Below the pieces are notes generated by a model. The model did not search any database and was not told the DNA's origin. It worked only from the letters and a program-made list of their open reading frames with translations. The position numbers were made by a program, and so were the translations under genes. A stretch of DNA of 64,000 nucleotides from Flavobacteriales bacterium (GTDB lineage: Bacteria > Bacteroidota > Bacteroidia > Flavobacteriales > UBA1820): assembly GCA_003150615.1 (NCBI GenBank), contig QALN01000012.1, positions 1 to 64,000 of the forward strand, in the 5' to 3' direction. This document shows, in pieces, positions 25,411 through 34,984 of the stretch (position 1 is its first letter; every line of letters begins with the position of its first letter).

Positions 25411-27654
25411 ATGGGCAGTATTAAAATATTGACAGTCGGCGTGTTGTGCTCTGTGGCCGCTGTCTTTGCCGCGGGATGTTCGGGAGAGAAAAAAACGCCG
25501 GAGGAAATATCGGTCGAAGCTGTGCCGGTAGGTACAATGATAGTGTGTAAAATCCGCAATCCGGAGGCGTTTTCCGTTTCGGCATCAGAGTCGAAATATC
25601 TGGAGGCATTCGGCGGTACGGATGCCAAAAAGGATGCCGCGCGAGGATACGGTATGATGCTTAGGTTGGGAGGGGACAGGGTTTCGTCGCGCCCTATGAC
25701 CGTTGCCGTGTCGAAGGTGGGAGCGAAAGGTCTTTCTTTTCTGTATATATCTGAAGTAGGAAACCGTTTTCAGGCTCCTTCGTTTGGGGCCGATACGACA
25801 TTGGCGGATTCCGAATACGAAAAAACGGCCGTCACGACCGTTACCGCGCCGGACGGGGACTTTTCGTACTACGTGTCGTCGGGAGTGCTGGTGGGCTCTA
25901 CCGACAGGCTTTATCTTGAGCAATCCGTGCTTCAGAGCGCGTCCGGGGCCACTCTTTCTTCCGACGGATCGTTTGCCAAGGCTTTTTCCGCGCTGCCTTC
26001 GGGACGGGAGGCTGTCGTGCTGGTAAATTTGCCGGCAGTGTCTTCGTATGTGGAAAAATCTTTGGGTTTCAGGGAAATGGGCCTTCCGGGAAGGCTTTCT
26101 CCGTGGCTTTCGGCAGAATTGGCCGTCGATACGGCAATGGTGACGGTAGAAGGGATGTTCTGCGCTTCGGATTCGACGTCATCTTTCGCACGTGTGCTTT
26201 CGGCGCAAAAATCCGGTGCGATGACGTTGGATTCTTATTTCCCTGCGTCTACACAGGCATATACATATCTCGGCGTGTCCGATTGGAAAAAGTTCTTCGC
26301 CGACAATATGCAATACCTCAAGGCTTCGTCGCATTTTCATTTGTACAACAATGCCGTACAGAAATACAACAAACTGTTCGGCGGTGATTTCGTGAAGTTT
26401 TTCACACCCTGGGCCGGCAAAGGCATTGCCGTGGTGAGAGTTGCCGGCGAGCCGTATTATGATGCGCGTAACAGCGTTTTCGTAGGTGTGTCGGATGCCG
26501 AAGCCGCCCGCAACGCGCTGGAGATGTTGAGGGATTCGTCGGTCGTGCCTCCGGACAAATATGGAGGATACGACATCGTGCCTGTCGGCCGCAGGACGGT
26601 GTTTTCCGAATTGGTGGAAAAATCTATGGGTCCCAAAGGCGTCGGTTACGGGGCCGTGTTGGGCGATGTGGCTGTGTTTTCCCACGATTTGTCTGTGTTG
26701 AAGACTGTGATAGACGATGTGAATTCGGGGACTACTTTGGCTTCTTCCCAGCAGTACAAGCAGGCAAAATCGTCCCTGGCGACCAATACCAACATGCTGG
26801 CCATGGTACGCGGCGATTTGTGGAGTGCGGATATGGCTGCGGCCGCGTCGGCAAAACTGAAGGCCAGGGATTATTCTCTGAGCGAAGTGGAGAAGTATAT
26901 GCGTTCCAACTTCAGGATGTTCTCGAAACTCAAATACAATTTCTTCCAGGTCAGCTCCACCGGCGGCGTGCCTTTTTTGAACAGCCGTTTCATGTGGGAC
27001 GACAGTGTGCCGCGCGAGGCGGTAAAGGCATGGTCTTTTAAAATGGATGCCGCTCCGGCCGCTGACCCGGTGGCCTTTCCGAATCATAAAACGGGGCGTT
27101 ACGATGTGCTTGCGTTCGATGTTTCGGGCAATATGTATCTGATTTCGGACCAGGGTAAGCTATTCTGGAAAAAGAAACTGGCATCGGCAGTGTCTTCGCC
27201 CGTAATAGCCGCCGATCTATACGACAACAAAAAATACCAGATGGTGTTCTCGACAGCCGACGGACGTTTCCATGTGATAGACCGCAACGGAAATTATGTC
27301 ACGTCGGCCGATAAAGTGGCGCGCGCCAAGAAAATGAAGCCCTCGTCGCCCGATGCGAGGATATCTTCTACCAACGAGATAAGCGTTCTGCTTTCCGGTA
27401 AGATGCAGAAAGTGAAAACCCCGCATTCACCCGTTTCGCATGCGGTCTATGTAGGGCGTACAAGTGCCGTGGTATATTCCGTGTCGGGCGGTAAAATATA
27501 CGGTATCGGTATGAACGGACAGGCTCTTCCCGGTTATCCGGTTCCTGGGGGCGGCCGCTTTACCGCTGCGGAGTTTTCCAAGAACGGACAGGTATGCGTG
27601 GTTACCGCTTCGCCCGAAGGTTCGCTGTCGATGTACCGTATGCCGGGAAAATGA
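25411..27654 (+). CDS. Large lipoprotein, DUF3352-like N-part and beta-propeller-like C-terminus
   Basis: 747 residues with a lipoprotein signal (VFAAGC, Cys23). The long N-terminal part (about 30-520) has the feel of DUF3352/DUF4836-type proteins: YTYLGVSDWKKFFADNM, GKGIAVVRV and a segment measuring FSHDLSVLKTVIDDVNSG. The last 180 residues contain propeller-like blades (YDVLAFDVSGNMYLISDQGKL..., YQMVFSTADGRFHVIDRNG, SGGKIYGIGMNGQALPGYPV). Function is unknown. It is presumably anchored in the outer or inner membrane, facing the periplasm or surface. Confidence 0.65.
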   Translation: MGSIKILTVGVLCSVAAVFAAGCSGEKKTPEEISVEAVPVGTMIVCKIRNPEAFSVSASESKYLEAFGGTDAKKDAARGYGMMLRLGGDRVSSRPMTVAVSKVGAKGLSFLYISEVGNRFQAPSFGADTTLADSEYEKTAVTTVTAPDGDFSYYVSSGVLVGSTDRLYLEQSVLQSASGATLSSDGSFAKAFSALPSGREAVVLVNLPAVSSYVEKSLGFREMGLPGRLSPWLSAELAVDTAMVTVEGMFCASDSTSSFARVLSAQKSGAMTLDSYFPASTQAYTYLGVSDWKKFFADNMQYLKASSHFHLYNNAVQKYNKLFGGDFVKFFTPWAGKGIAVVRVAGEPYYDARNSVFVGVSDAEAARNALEMLRDSSVVPPDKYGGYDIVPVGRRTVFSELVEKSMGPKGVGYGAVLGDVAVFSHDLSVLKTVIDDVNSGTTLASSQQYKQAKSSLATNTNMLAMVRGDLWSADMAAAASAKLKARDYSLSEVEKYMRSNFRMFSKLKYNFFQVSSTGGVPFLNSRFMWDDSVPREAVKAWSFKMDAAPAADPVAFPNHKTGRYDVLAFDVSGNMYLISDQGKLFWKKKLASAVSSPVIAADLYDNKKYQMVFSTADGRFHVIDRNGNYVTSADKVARAKKMKPSSPDARISSTNEISVLLSGKMQKVKTPHSPVSHAVYVGRTSAVVYSVSGGKIYGIGMNGQALPGYPVPGGGRFTAAEFSKNGQVCVVTASPEGSLSMYRMPGK

Positions 27655-27720
27655 TGCCTGAATACGTGTTTGTGGACGGTTTTATTCAATAGCTATACAA
27701 CATACGACAAAACGCTGCTT

Positions 27721-28860
27721 ATGACAAGGGAAGAGTTGATAGATACCTTGACGCTTTTAAAGGTCAGAAGGTTGTCGTCGCGATGGGTGGGACGGATGAT
27801 AGAGGAGGCCGGCAGCCCTGCGGCGGTTTTCGGCATTCCCTACCGCACTTTGAGGTCATGGGGCGTACAGGATGAGGCGGCCCGTGCCGTGCTTGCGCGC
27901 AACGTGCCCGCCGAAGTGTTGGCCGAGGCTGATTTCTGTGAAAAAAACGGCATACGGGCCGTAGGCTTTTGGGAAGACGACTACCCTGCGCTGCTCAAAC
28001 TTTGCACGGATGCGCCTGTTATGCTTTTTGTGCGGGGCAGTGTGGGTTCTATGACTGACAGGATTGTGCTGGCGGTAGTAGGAACTCGTTCCGTAACGCC
28101 TTACGGCGCGGCGTTAACGGCAGAAATAATAGACGCCCTCGCGCCGTACAATCCGGTAATCGTCAGCGGACTGGCACAGGGAGTGGATGTGGCGGCCCAC
28201 CGTGCGGCACTCAAAAACGGACTGGATACCGTGGGCGTACTCGGCCAGGGTCTCGGCACTCCGTTGTATCCGTCGGATAACAGGGATGTGGCGCGCCAGA
28301 TGTGTTCTGCCGAAGGCTGCGGCGTTATGACCGAATATTGTCATAAACAGGCTCCGTTGCCGGGGCTTTTTCCGGTAAGGAACAGGATTGTGGCCGGGAT
28401 GGCCCGCGCTACCATTGTGGTGGAAGCCAAAGCCAAGGCCGGCGCGCTGATTACGGCAGAACTTGCGTCGGGTTACCAAAGGGAAGTGTTTGCCGTGCCC
28501 GGACGCACTACCGATCTGTGTTCGGCCGGGTGCAATGCCCTGATAAGGCATAACAAAGCGGTAATGCTCGATTGCCCGAAAACGGTAATAGAAGAACTGG
28601 GACTCGATGTTTTGCCGAAGTCCGGCGCAGCATCGTCCGCTCAAACCGTTGCATTCGTTGAGATAAGCCCGCAGGCACGGCCTGTTGCCGATATATTGTC
28701 GAAGGTTGAAAAACTGCATATAGACGAGTTGTGCGCACAGACAGGTCTTCCGCCGTTCCGGCTGTCCCCGCTTTTGCTCGATATGGAACTGGACGGGGTG
28801 GTGGAATCGCTGCCAGGAAAATACTATGGGCTTACGCCGGGAGCAAGGGCATCATATTAA
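27721..28860 (+). CDS. dprA: DNA-processing protein DprA
   Basis: 379 residues from ATG 27721 (MTREELIDTLTLLK). A GTG 17 codons upstream opens a longer frame but adds nothing family-like. The Rossmann-like core has RIVLAVVGTRSVTPYG near 110, IVSGLAQGVDVAAHRAAL near 147, GQGLGTPLYPSDNRDVARQM near 176 and FPVRNRIVAGMA near 215, then a C-terminal winged-helix (about 315-379). DprA loads RecA on incoming single-stranded DNA during transformation. Confidence 0.94.
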   Translation: MTREELIDTLTLLKVRRLSSRWVGRMIEEAGSPAAVFGIPYRTLRSWGVQDEAARAVLARNVPAEVLAEADFCEKNGIRAVGFWEDDYPALLKLCTDAPVMLFVRGSVGSMTDRIVLAVVGTRSVTPYGAALTAEIIDALAPYNPVIVSGLAQGVDVAAHRAALKNGLDTVGVLGQGLGTPLYPSDNRDVARQMCSAEGCGVMTEYCHKQAPLPGLFPVRNRIVAGMARATIVVEAKAKAGALITAELASGYQREVFAVPGRTTDLCSAGCNALIRHNKAVMLDCPKTVIEELGLDVLPKSGAASSAQTVAFVEISPQARPVADILSKVEKLHIDELCAQTGLPPFRLSPLLLDMELDGVVESLPGKYYGLTPGARASY

Positions 28861-28946
28861 AAATGACCGCTTTTTTCTTTGTGTTATATTAATTTTAGTA
28901 TCTTTACCTCATTCACAGGCGCGTAAGTGCGATAAAACTGTTTATT

Positions 28947-30494
28947 ATGTTGATAGACAAATATGTAGAAAATGCGCTTTATCTGTACCAGTGTGTCATC
29001 ATACCCGGTTTCGGCGGGTTTGTGGCCCGCGAGGAAGATTCGTTTGAAAGTGCGGAACACGGTAAATATTCGCCGCGTTCAAAGAAGTTCGTCTTCAACC
29101 GCTCCCTGCGCGTGAACGACGGCGTGTTGGCCTCGTATATCGCAGGAATGAGGGATATAACTTATGCCGAAGCGCTTTCCGAGATAAGTCATGCGGTCGA
29201 TTTTTATATTTCGCAGTTGGAAAAAGGCGATGCGGTGGAAATATCCGGTGTCGGTGTCATAAAAGCAGAAGGCGGACGATGGACATTCGAGCCGTCGGAA
29301 GTGAAAAATTTCTCGCGTGAAGAATACGGACTGGTTTCCAGTGTTCCCTCTGCGGAGTCGGGCGACGGTCAAATCCCTGTGAAACACGAACATATTTCCG
29401 ATCAGATGTCCCGGATGCCTTCGCAGGCCGACCACGCTGAAATAAAGGTCAAAGCCGTCAATCTGGTGGTCGATGCCGCCACTAATGCGGGTATAGAAGA
29501 CAATGCCGTGGAAAACCGCGCCATAGGGAACATCGTCAATGCCGTGCTCATGGAGGCTATGGAAAAAGCTACGCTGGATAATTATGTCGATAGCGACCAT
29601 GCTGCGCGTTCGCTCATTTCCTCTGTCGTCGGAAAGGTGAGGCGTACCGAAGACGATGCGCAGCGGGAGGCTATGGACAGCATATTGCGTGCCGTTATGA
29701 CCGAGGCGGTTGAAAAAGCGCTTCTGGAACAGCAGGCGGGATGTGTGCCTCCTGCCTCCGGAATGTCTGAAAGCGGTATTCCGGCACGGGAAGACCATGA
29801 TGTGCCGCAAAATCCCGAAGAGAATAACGATGATATCATTGCTGCGGAAGAACAATATACTGCCGTAATAGAAGAAATTTCAGGTGGAAGCTCAGTCGAT
29901 GAAAGTGAAAAACGGAAACTCAGTTGGGGCGAAGGGGAAAAAATGGATGACGAACCGCACAGAAAACGCGGACTGAGTAAGATAATATGGGCCGGACTGG
30001 CTGTTGCAGTGGCATTCATACTCCTTTTGGTGTATATGTACTGGGCGGAAATAAACCATTATTTCTACTATGCTGCCGAAGATTCCAGAAATACTGCGGT
30101 ACAACAGGATGCCGTTGCTCCCGTGCCGCAAACGTCCGTTCCTGCGGTGTCCGACAGTGTTAAAAACGTGTCTGATACTGTAGTCAAGGCACAGGCTCCG
30201 GCTGTCGATTTTGTTTCGCAGACCGGAGATTTCGACCCCGGATACGTGCCGGGCGAACCTTATTACGTTATCGCAGGTTCCATGCGTTCTCTCGAAAAAG
30301 CGCGTGCGCTGCTGGCCGATCTCAAGTCCAAGGGTTACGATGCCGTGTATGCGGGCCGTCAGGGCAGCTTGTATATGGTGGCCTACGGAGGTTTCGCTTC
30401 CATGCAGCAGGCCGAAGAACTGCGGGAGAAGATAGAGGAAAGCGAAAACCCTGAAGTATGGATAAAAGTATATCCGAAAAACAGGAAGAAATAA
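28947..30494 (+). CDS. HU-CCDC81 and SPOR domain membrane protein
   Basis: 515 residues. The N-terminus (about 1-130) starts DKYVENALYLYQCVIIPGFGGFVARE and includes LEKGDAVEISGVGVIKAEGG, the two HU-like domains called HU-CCDC81 in Bacteroidetes. An acidic low-complexity linker follows (about 130-340), then one membrane helix (IIWAGLAVAVAFILLLVYMY, about 348-367), and a C-terminal SPOR domain (about 430-510) that binds denuded peptidoglycan strands at septa. The topology puts the DNA-binding-like domain in the cytoplasm and SPOR in the periplasm, so it may link nucleoid and division site. That role is inference. Confidence 0.85.
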   Translation: MLIDKYVENALYLYQCVIIPGFGGFVAREEDSFESAEHGKYSPRSKKFVFNRSLRVNDGVLASYIAGMRDITYAEALSEISHAVDFYISQLEKGDAVEISGVGVIKAEGGRWTFEPSEVKNFSREEYGLVSSVPSAESGDGQIPVKHEHISDQMSRMPSQADHAEIKVKAVNLVVDAATNAGIEDNAVENRAIGNIVNAVLMEAMEKATLDNYVDSDHAARSLISSVVGKVRRTEDDAQREAMDSILRAVMTEAVEKALLEQQAGCVPPASGMSESGIPAREDHDVPQNPEENNDDIIAAEEQYTAVIEEISGGSSVDESEKRKLSWGEGEKMDDEPHRKRGLSKIIWAGLAVAVAFILLLVYMYWAEINHYFYYAAEDSRNTAVQQDAVAPVPQTSVPAVSDSVKNVSDTVVKAQAPAVDFVSQTGDFDPGYVPGEPYYVIAGSMRSLEKARALLADLKSKGYDAVYAGRQGSLYMVAYGGFASMQQAEELREKIEESENPEVWIKVYPKNRKK

Positions 30495-30653
30495 CATTTA
30501 CGGGGCAGGGCTGTTCCGGATGTGTCTTTCCGGGGAATATCATGGCGGGTATCCCCCGGAAAGGTTTTTTTAGGACAAGTAACGGCCCTAATTCGTATCT
30601 TTGCACATCTTGAATACTTTGCAAATAAAAACTTATTCTTATAAAAGGTAAAG

Positions 30654-33080
30654 ATGAAGATATCTTACAACTGGCTCAGGCAGTTCGCTCCCGTTACGTT
30701 AGGGGGCGAAGAAGCGGCGGAAATACTCACCGACCTGGGACTTGAAATAGAAGGTCTGGAAGAATGGGAAAGCCTTCGCGGAGGTCTTAAAGGAGTCGTT
30801 ATAGGGAAAGTGCTTACGTGTGTGGACCATCCTAATTCGGACCATCTGCACATAACTACAGTGGATCTTGGCGACGGGCAGCCCGTACAGATAGTGTGCG
30901 GTGCGCCGAACGTGGCTTCAGGACAGACCGTACCCGTGGCTACGATAGGCACGGTACTGTACGATGACAAAGGAGATTCGTTTACCATAAAAGAAAGCAA
31001 GATACGCGGCGAAAAATCCTTCGGTATGATATGTGCCGAAGACGAATTGGGCTTGGGAGCATCGCACGATGGCATAATGGTGTTGCCGGACGACATACCG
31101 GCCGGGACTCCGGCGGCGGAAGTGTTCGGGATAGAGAACGACACTGTGTTCGAAATAGGTCTTACGCCTAACCGTGCCGATGCGATGAGCCACTTGGGCG
31201 TCGTACGCGACCTTCTGGCGCGTCTCAAGTACCATGGGCAGGATTATAAAATAACGATGCCTGAAAATACGATAACCGAATCGGATGAAGATACTGTAAA
31301 AATAACGGTCGAGTCCCCCGAACGCGCACCGCGTTATGCTGGTGTTGTGGTCAAAGGGGTAAAGGTGGCCCCGTCGCCATCGTGGCTTGCCAACCGATTG
31401 CGCGCCATAGGTCTGAACCCGATAAACAACGTAGTGGACATAACCAATTATGTTCTGCATTCGCTCGGACAACCGCTGCATGCTTTCGATATGCGCCAGG
31501 CAGGCAGTGAAATTATAGTCAAGACCTGCCCGGATGGAACTCAGTTCGTTACTTTGGACGGGGTGGAGCGCAAACTTTCGTCTCAGGATCTTATGATATG
31601 TTCGGCCGACGGGCCTATGTGCATAGCCGGAGTTTTCGGAGGCATCGAATCCGGAATAAAGGACGATACGACCGATGTTTTCATCGAAAGCGCTTATTTC
31701 GATCCCGTATCAGTGCGCCGCACGGCCAAACGCCACGGACTTCATACGGATGCTTCGTTCCGTTTTGAAAGGGGTATAGACCCGAATATCACTGTAGAGG
31801 CTCTGAAACTGGCCGCGCGCCTTATGTGCGAAGTGGCGGGCGGGCACGTAGCTTCGCGGATAGCGGACGTATGTTCCGACGAGGGGGTTAAAAAACCGTT
31901 CGATGTGGTGTTCCGTCTTTCCCATGCGGAAAAATTGCTCGGTAAGAAAATACCGGCAGCCGATATCAAGAGAATACTGGCTGCACTGGAAATAGAAATA
32001 GTCGGAGAAAACGGCGACGAACTTTTGCTTAAAGTCCCGCCTTACCGCGTGGATGTACAGCGCGAGGCCGATGTGGTGGAAGACATACTCCGTGTGTACG
32101 GTTACAACAATGTCGAGGTAAGTCCTTATCTGCACACATCCATTGTCTCGGACGACAAACGAAGTCCGGAACGCCTTTTCAATGTGGCGGCGGATATCCT
32201 TGCGGCCAATGGGTACAACGAGATGATGTCTAATTCGCTCACCAAAGGTTCGTATGCCGAACTTACTGGGGATATAGACCGGTCGGCATCGGTAAAACTG
32301 CTCAACCCGCTCAGCAGCGACCTGGACACACTGCGCCAGAGTCTTCTTTTCAGCGGTCTGGAGGCGGTGGCGCGCAATATCAGTTTCCGCAATTCGGACC
32401 TTCGTCTTTTTGAACTTGGCAAAACGTACAACAAGTTCTCGGATAAATACGTGGAAGAGTTCCATGTATCGATGCTTATTACCGGCAAAAAGAATACTGA
32501 ATCGTGGCGCGGGGCGCAACAGGATTGTTCGTTCTACGACCTTCGCGCCGATTTTGACAGGGTTATGGGGGCTTTGGGTGTTAAGAACCTTTCGTGCAAA
32601 CCGTGCGATAGCGACATATTCGCCGAAGCGGTGGAAATATTCAGCAGGAAAACTCCTGTGGCCAGGATAGGAAAAGTGGCTCGCCGGATACTCAAGGCTT
32701 TCGATATAGACCAGGATGTATTCTATTGCGACGTTCTTTGGGAAAACGTACTCAAAATATCGCGCGGAGTGAAAACCGTATGTTCGGATCTGCCGAAATT
32801 CCCTTCCGTGCGCCGCGACCTGGCGCTGGTGGTGGACAAAGACGTTACATACCAACAGCTGTACGATACGGCTTTTTCGGCCGAGCGCTCCATACTCAGG
32901 TGTGTCAACTTGTTCGATGTGTATCAGGGTGCTGGCATACCTGCGGGGAAAAAATCGTACGCGTTGAGTTTTACTCTTTGCGATGACGAAAAAACACTCG
33001 ACGACAAACGAATAGACGGCGCTATGAAAAAGCTCGTTTCGGCGTTTGAAAAACAACTCGGCGCGTCTGTCCGCGCTTAA
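30654..33080 (+). CDS. pheT: Phenylalanyl-tRNA synthetase beta subunit
   Basis: 808 residues, full length. The domains run in order: N-terminal B1 (MKISYNWLRQFAPV), tRNA-binding EMAP-like fold (GVVIGKVLTCVDHPNSDHL, about 42-150), B3/4 editing region (INNVVDITNYVLHSLGQPLHAFD near 260), B5 (about 405-475), catalytic-like core with LFELGKTYNKF near 583, and C-terminal FDX-ACB (SDLPKFPSVRRDLALVVD near 710). It forms the alpha2-beta2 enzyme with PheS, which is not adjacent. A TATCTTTG box at 30596-30603 is a likely -7 element. Confidence 0.97.
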   Translation: MKISYNWLRQFAPVTLGGEEAAEILTDLGLEIEGLEEWESLRGGLKGVVIGKVLTCVDHPNSDHLHITTVDLGDGQPVQIVCGAPNVASGQTVPVATIGTVLYDDKGDSFTIKESKIRGEKSFGMICAEDELGLGASHDGIMVLPDDIPAGTPAAEVFGIENDTVFEIGLTPNRADAMSHLGVVRDLLARLKYHGQDYKITMPENTITESDEDTVKITVESPERAPRYAGVVVKGVKVAPSPSWLANRLRAIGLNPINNVVDITNYVLHSLGQPLHAFDMRQAGSEIIVKTCPDGTQFVTLDGVERKLSSQDLMICSADGPMCIAGVFGGIESGIKDDTTDVFIESAYFDPVSVRRTAKRHGLHTDASFRFERGIDPNITVEALKLAARLMCEVAGGHVASRIADVCSDEGVKKPFDVVFRLSHAEKLLGKKIPAADIKRILAALEIEIVGENGDELLLKVPPYRVDVQREADVVEDILRVYGYNNVEVSPYLHTSIVSDDKRSPERLFNVAADILAANGYNEMMSNSLTKGSYAELTGDIDRSASVKLLNPLSSDLDTLRQSLLFSGLEAVARNISFRNSDLRLFELGKTYNKFSDKYVEEFHVSMLITGKKNTESWRGAQQDCSFYDLRADFDRVMGALGVKNLSCKPCDSDIFAEAVEIFSRKTPVARIGKVARRILKAFDIDQDVFYCDVLWENVLKISRGVKTVCSDLPKFPSVRRDLALVVDKDVTYQQLYDTAFSAERSILRCVNLFDVYQGAGIPAGKKSYALSFTLCDDEKTLDDKRIDGAMKKLVSAFEKQLGASVRA

Positions 33081-33107
33081 TGACCGTTACGGGGAAAATA
33101 TAAATTT

Positions 33108-33710
33108 TTGCATCGGGAAGTGAAGAAATTTTTTACTAACAAATATGTGCTCGAAATACTGAAGGCCGCTGTATTGGTGGTGGCGCTTATGGTTGGCTTT
33201 ATGTTCTGGATGGACTATTACACCAGGCATGACGAGACAACCCCTGCGCCCGATTTGACCGGTATGGACGCTACGACGGCCGTAAGGCTGTTGGAGTCTT
33301 CGGGGTTCAAATGGACGATAATAGATTCGTCGCGCTACGAGCCTTCGCGTCCGCCTCGAGCAGTGCTATCGCAGGACCCTGAAGCCGGAGTGCAGATAAA
33401 ACAGGGGCGTAAAGTTTATATCAAGATAAACCGTTCCTCGTGGGAGGATGCGGCGGTTCCTGCCGTCGATTTCGAGAACGACAAGGTGGATAACGTATCC
33501 AAACGTTTGGCTGCCGCCGGTTTTCGCGTCGGAGAGGTTATATACCAGCCGCACATAGGCCGCGATGTCGTACTTGGGCTTAGTTCTTCCGGCAGGGAGA
33601 TACATCCAGGGCAAAAACTGCCTAAGACTACGGTTATAAACATAATCGCCGGTCAGGGCGAGGATACCGGAATAGACGAGGATACCACATTTGACGAAGA
33701 GGACTTTTAA
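33108..33710 (+). CDS. Single-pass membrane protein with two PASTA domains
   Basis: About 200 residues. A membrane helix (LKAAVLVVALMVGFMFWM) lies near the N-terminus, then two PASTA domains (about 45-110: PAPDLTGMDATTAVRLLESSGFKW; about 115-180: VPAVDFENDKVDNVSKRLAAAG). PASTA modules bind peptidoglycan or muropeptides in other proteins; there is no kinase or transpeptidase part here. The start is uncertain: TTG 33108, or GTG 33120 (VKKFFTNKYV). It lies between pheT and rluD in one direction, with 1 base to the next start. Confidence 0.8.
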   Translation: MHREVKKFFTNKYVLEILKAAVLVVALMVGFMFWMDYYTRHDETTPAPDLTGMDATTAVRLLESSGFKWTIIDSSRYEPSRPPRAVLSQDPEAGVQIKQGRKVYIKINRSSWEDAAVPAVDFENDKVDNVSKRLAAAGFRVGEVIYQPHIGRDVVLGLSSSGREIHPGQKLPKTTVINIIAGQGEDTGIDEDTTFDEEDF

Positions 33711-33711
33711 T

Positions 33712-34788
33712 ATGGCCCTGCAGCAGGACGAAGATACATACGAAGGAGAAGAATACGGCCGGACGGACCAGGAAGACGAGCTGTACGAACATTACCGTTT
33801 TACGGCGGATAAGGGGCAGGATCCTCTCAGGATAGATAAATACCTGGTCAATTTCGTACAGAACGCTACACGCAACAAGGTACAGAACGCCATACGCAGC
33901 GGCAGTGTGCTGGTAAACGGACAGGCGGTAAAACCTAACTACAAGGTAAAGCCGTTGGATGTTATCCGTGTGGTGCTTCCTACTCCGGTACGCACGGGCG
34001 AGATAATTCCGGAGAACATTCCACTGGACATAGTTTATGAAGATGCGGACCTTATCGTAGTCGATAAACCCGCCGGCATGGTGGTGCATCCCGGTCACGG
34101 AAATTATTCCGGTACTCTGGTAAACGCGCTGGCATGGAGATTCGACAATTTCCCGACTATGGGTGCTATGGACCGTCCCGGACTGGTACACCGAATAGAC
34201 AAAGATACCAGCGGGCTGTTGGTGGTGGCCAAGACTGAATATGCCATGACGCATTTGGCACGGCAGTTTTTTGACCATACGATAAAAAGACGATATAAAG
34301 CGCTCGTATGGGGTGATTTTGCCGAGGACGAAGGAACTTACACAGGTAATATCGGCCGCAATCCTGCCGACCGAATGCAAATGACTGTTTTCCCGGACGG
34401 TAGCGATGGCAAGCCGGCCGTAACGCATTACCGAGTAGCTCAGCGTTTCGGCTATGTCACTTTGGTGGAATGCCGGTTGGAAACAGGTCGTACACACCAG
34501 ATACGCGCACATTTTACATTCAATAAACATCCTCTTTTTTCAGACTCACGCTATGGCGGTCACCACATACTGAAAGGAACTACTTCCGGGGCATACAAGT
34601 TATTCATAAGAAATGTGATGGAAGCGCTCCCGCGTCAGGGGTTGCATGCCGAAGTATTAGGCTTCGTACATCCTTCCACCGGGAAATACATGGAGTTTTC
34701 CAGTCCTTTGCCTGAAGATTTCTCCAGCGCGATAGACATGTGGGAAGAGTACTCCAGAAAAAGCATGGATGCGCGTACGCGAAAATAA
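33712..34788 (+). CDS. rluD: RluD-type 23S rRNA pseudouridine synthase
   Basis: 358 residues from ATG 33712, one base after the PASTA gene stop. An S4 RNA-binding domain (about 45-105: RIDKYLVNFVQNATRNKVQ...VKPNYKVKPLDVI) is followed by the catalytic domain with HRIDKDTSGLLVVAKT near 162 (catalytic Asp), GRNPADRMQM near 217 and ETGRTHQIRAHF near 262. It modifies uridines in helix 69-type regions of 23S rRNA. RluD versus a sister RluA-family enzyme cannot be separated with certainty, but length and the S4 domain favour RluD. Confidence 0.9.
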   Translation: MALQQDEDTYEGEEYGRTDQEDELYEHYRFTADKGQDPLRIDKYLVNFVQNATRNKVQNAIRSGSVLVNGQAVKPNYKVKPLDVIRVVLPTPVRTGEIIPENIPLDIVYEDADLIVVDKPAGMVVHPGHGNYSGTLVNALAWRFDNFPTMGAMDRPGLVHRIDKDTSGLLVVAKTEYAMTHLARQFFDHTIKRRYKALVWGDFAEDEGTYTGNIGRNPADRMQMTVFPDGSDGKPAVTHYRVAQRFGYVTLVECRLETGRTHQIRAHFTFNKHPLFSDSRYGGHHILKGTTSGAYKLFIRNVMEALPRQGLHAEVLGFVHPSTGKYMEFSSPLPEDFSSAIDMWEEYSRKSMDARTRK

Positions 34789-34888
34789 ATTCGTATGACA
34801 AACCCGGCGAAGGTTTCCAGGGGTAAAAAAACGAACTGCTATACGGATATTAATCTATTAATAAATAGGTATATCCGTTATTTTTAAA

Positions 34889-34896
34889 TAAATTTG
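34889..34896 (+). promoter_or_regulatory. Candidate -7 box upstream of pnp
   Basis: TAAATTTG lies 89 bases before the pnp ATG, leaving a leader that could carry autoregulation. An 8-base inverted repeat (ACGGATAT ... ATATCCGT, about 34842-34878) lies just upstream. No good TTTG at -33 is visible. Confidence 0.4.
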
Positions 34897-34984
34897 CACG
34901 CAAAATATTTAAGGATTAGAAATTCAAAGGTAGAGAGTACCTCCCTTGGCGCACTGGCCGGGGGTTTTTAAAAAAACAAAGATT

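Noticed and set aside
31710..33056. Long antisense open frame (448 codons) opposite pheT
   Set aside because: It lies entirely in the shadow of pheT, whose protein is full length and highly conserved; the antisense product has no recognisable domain. Codon bias with few antisense stops explains it.
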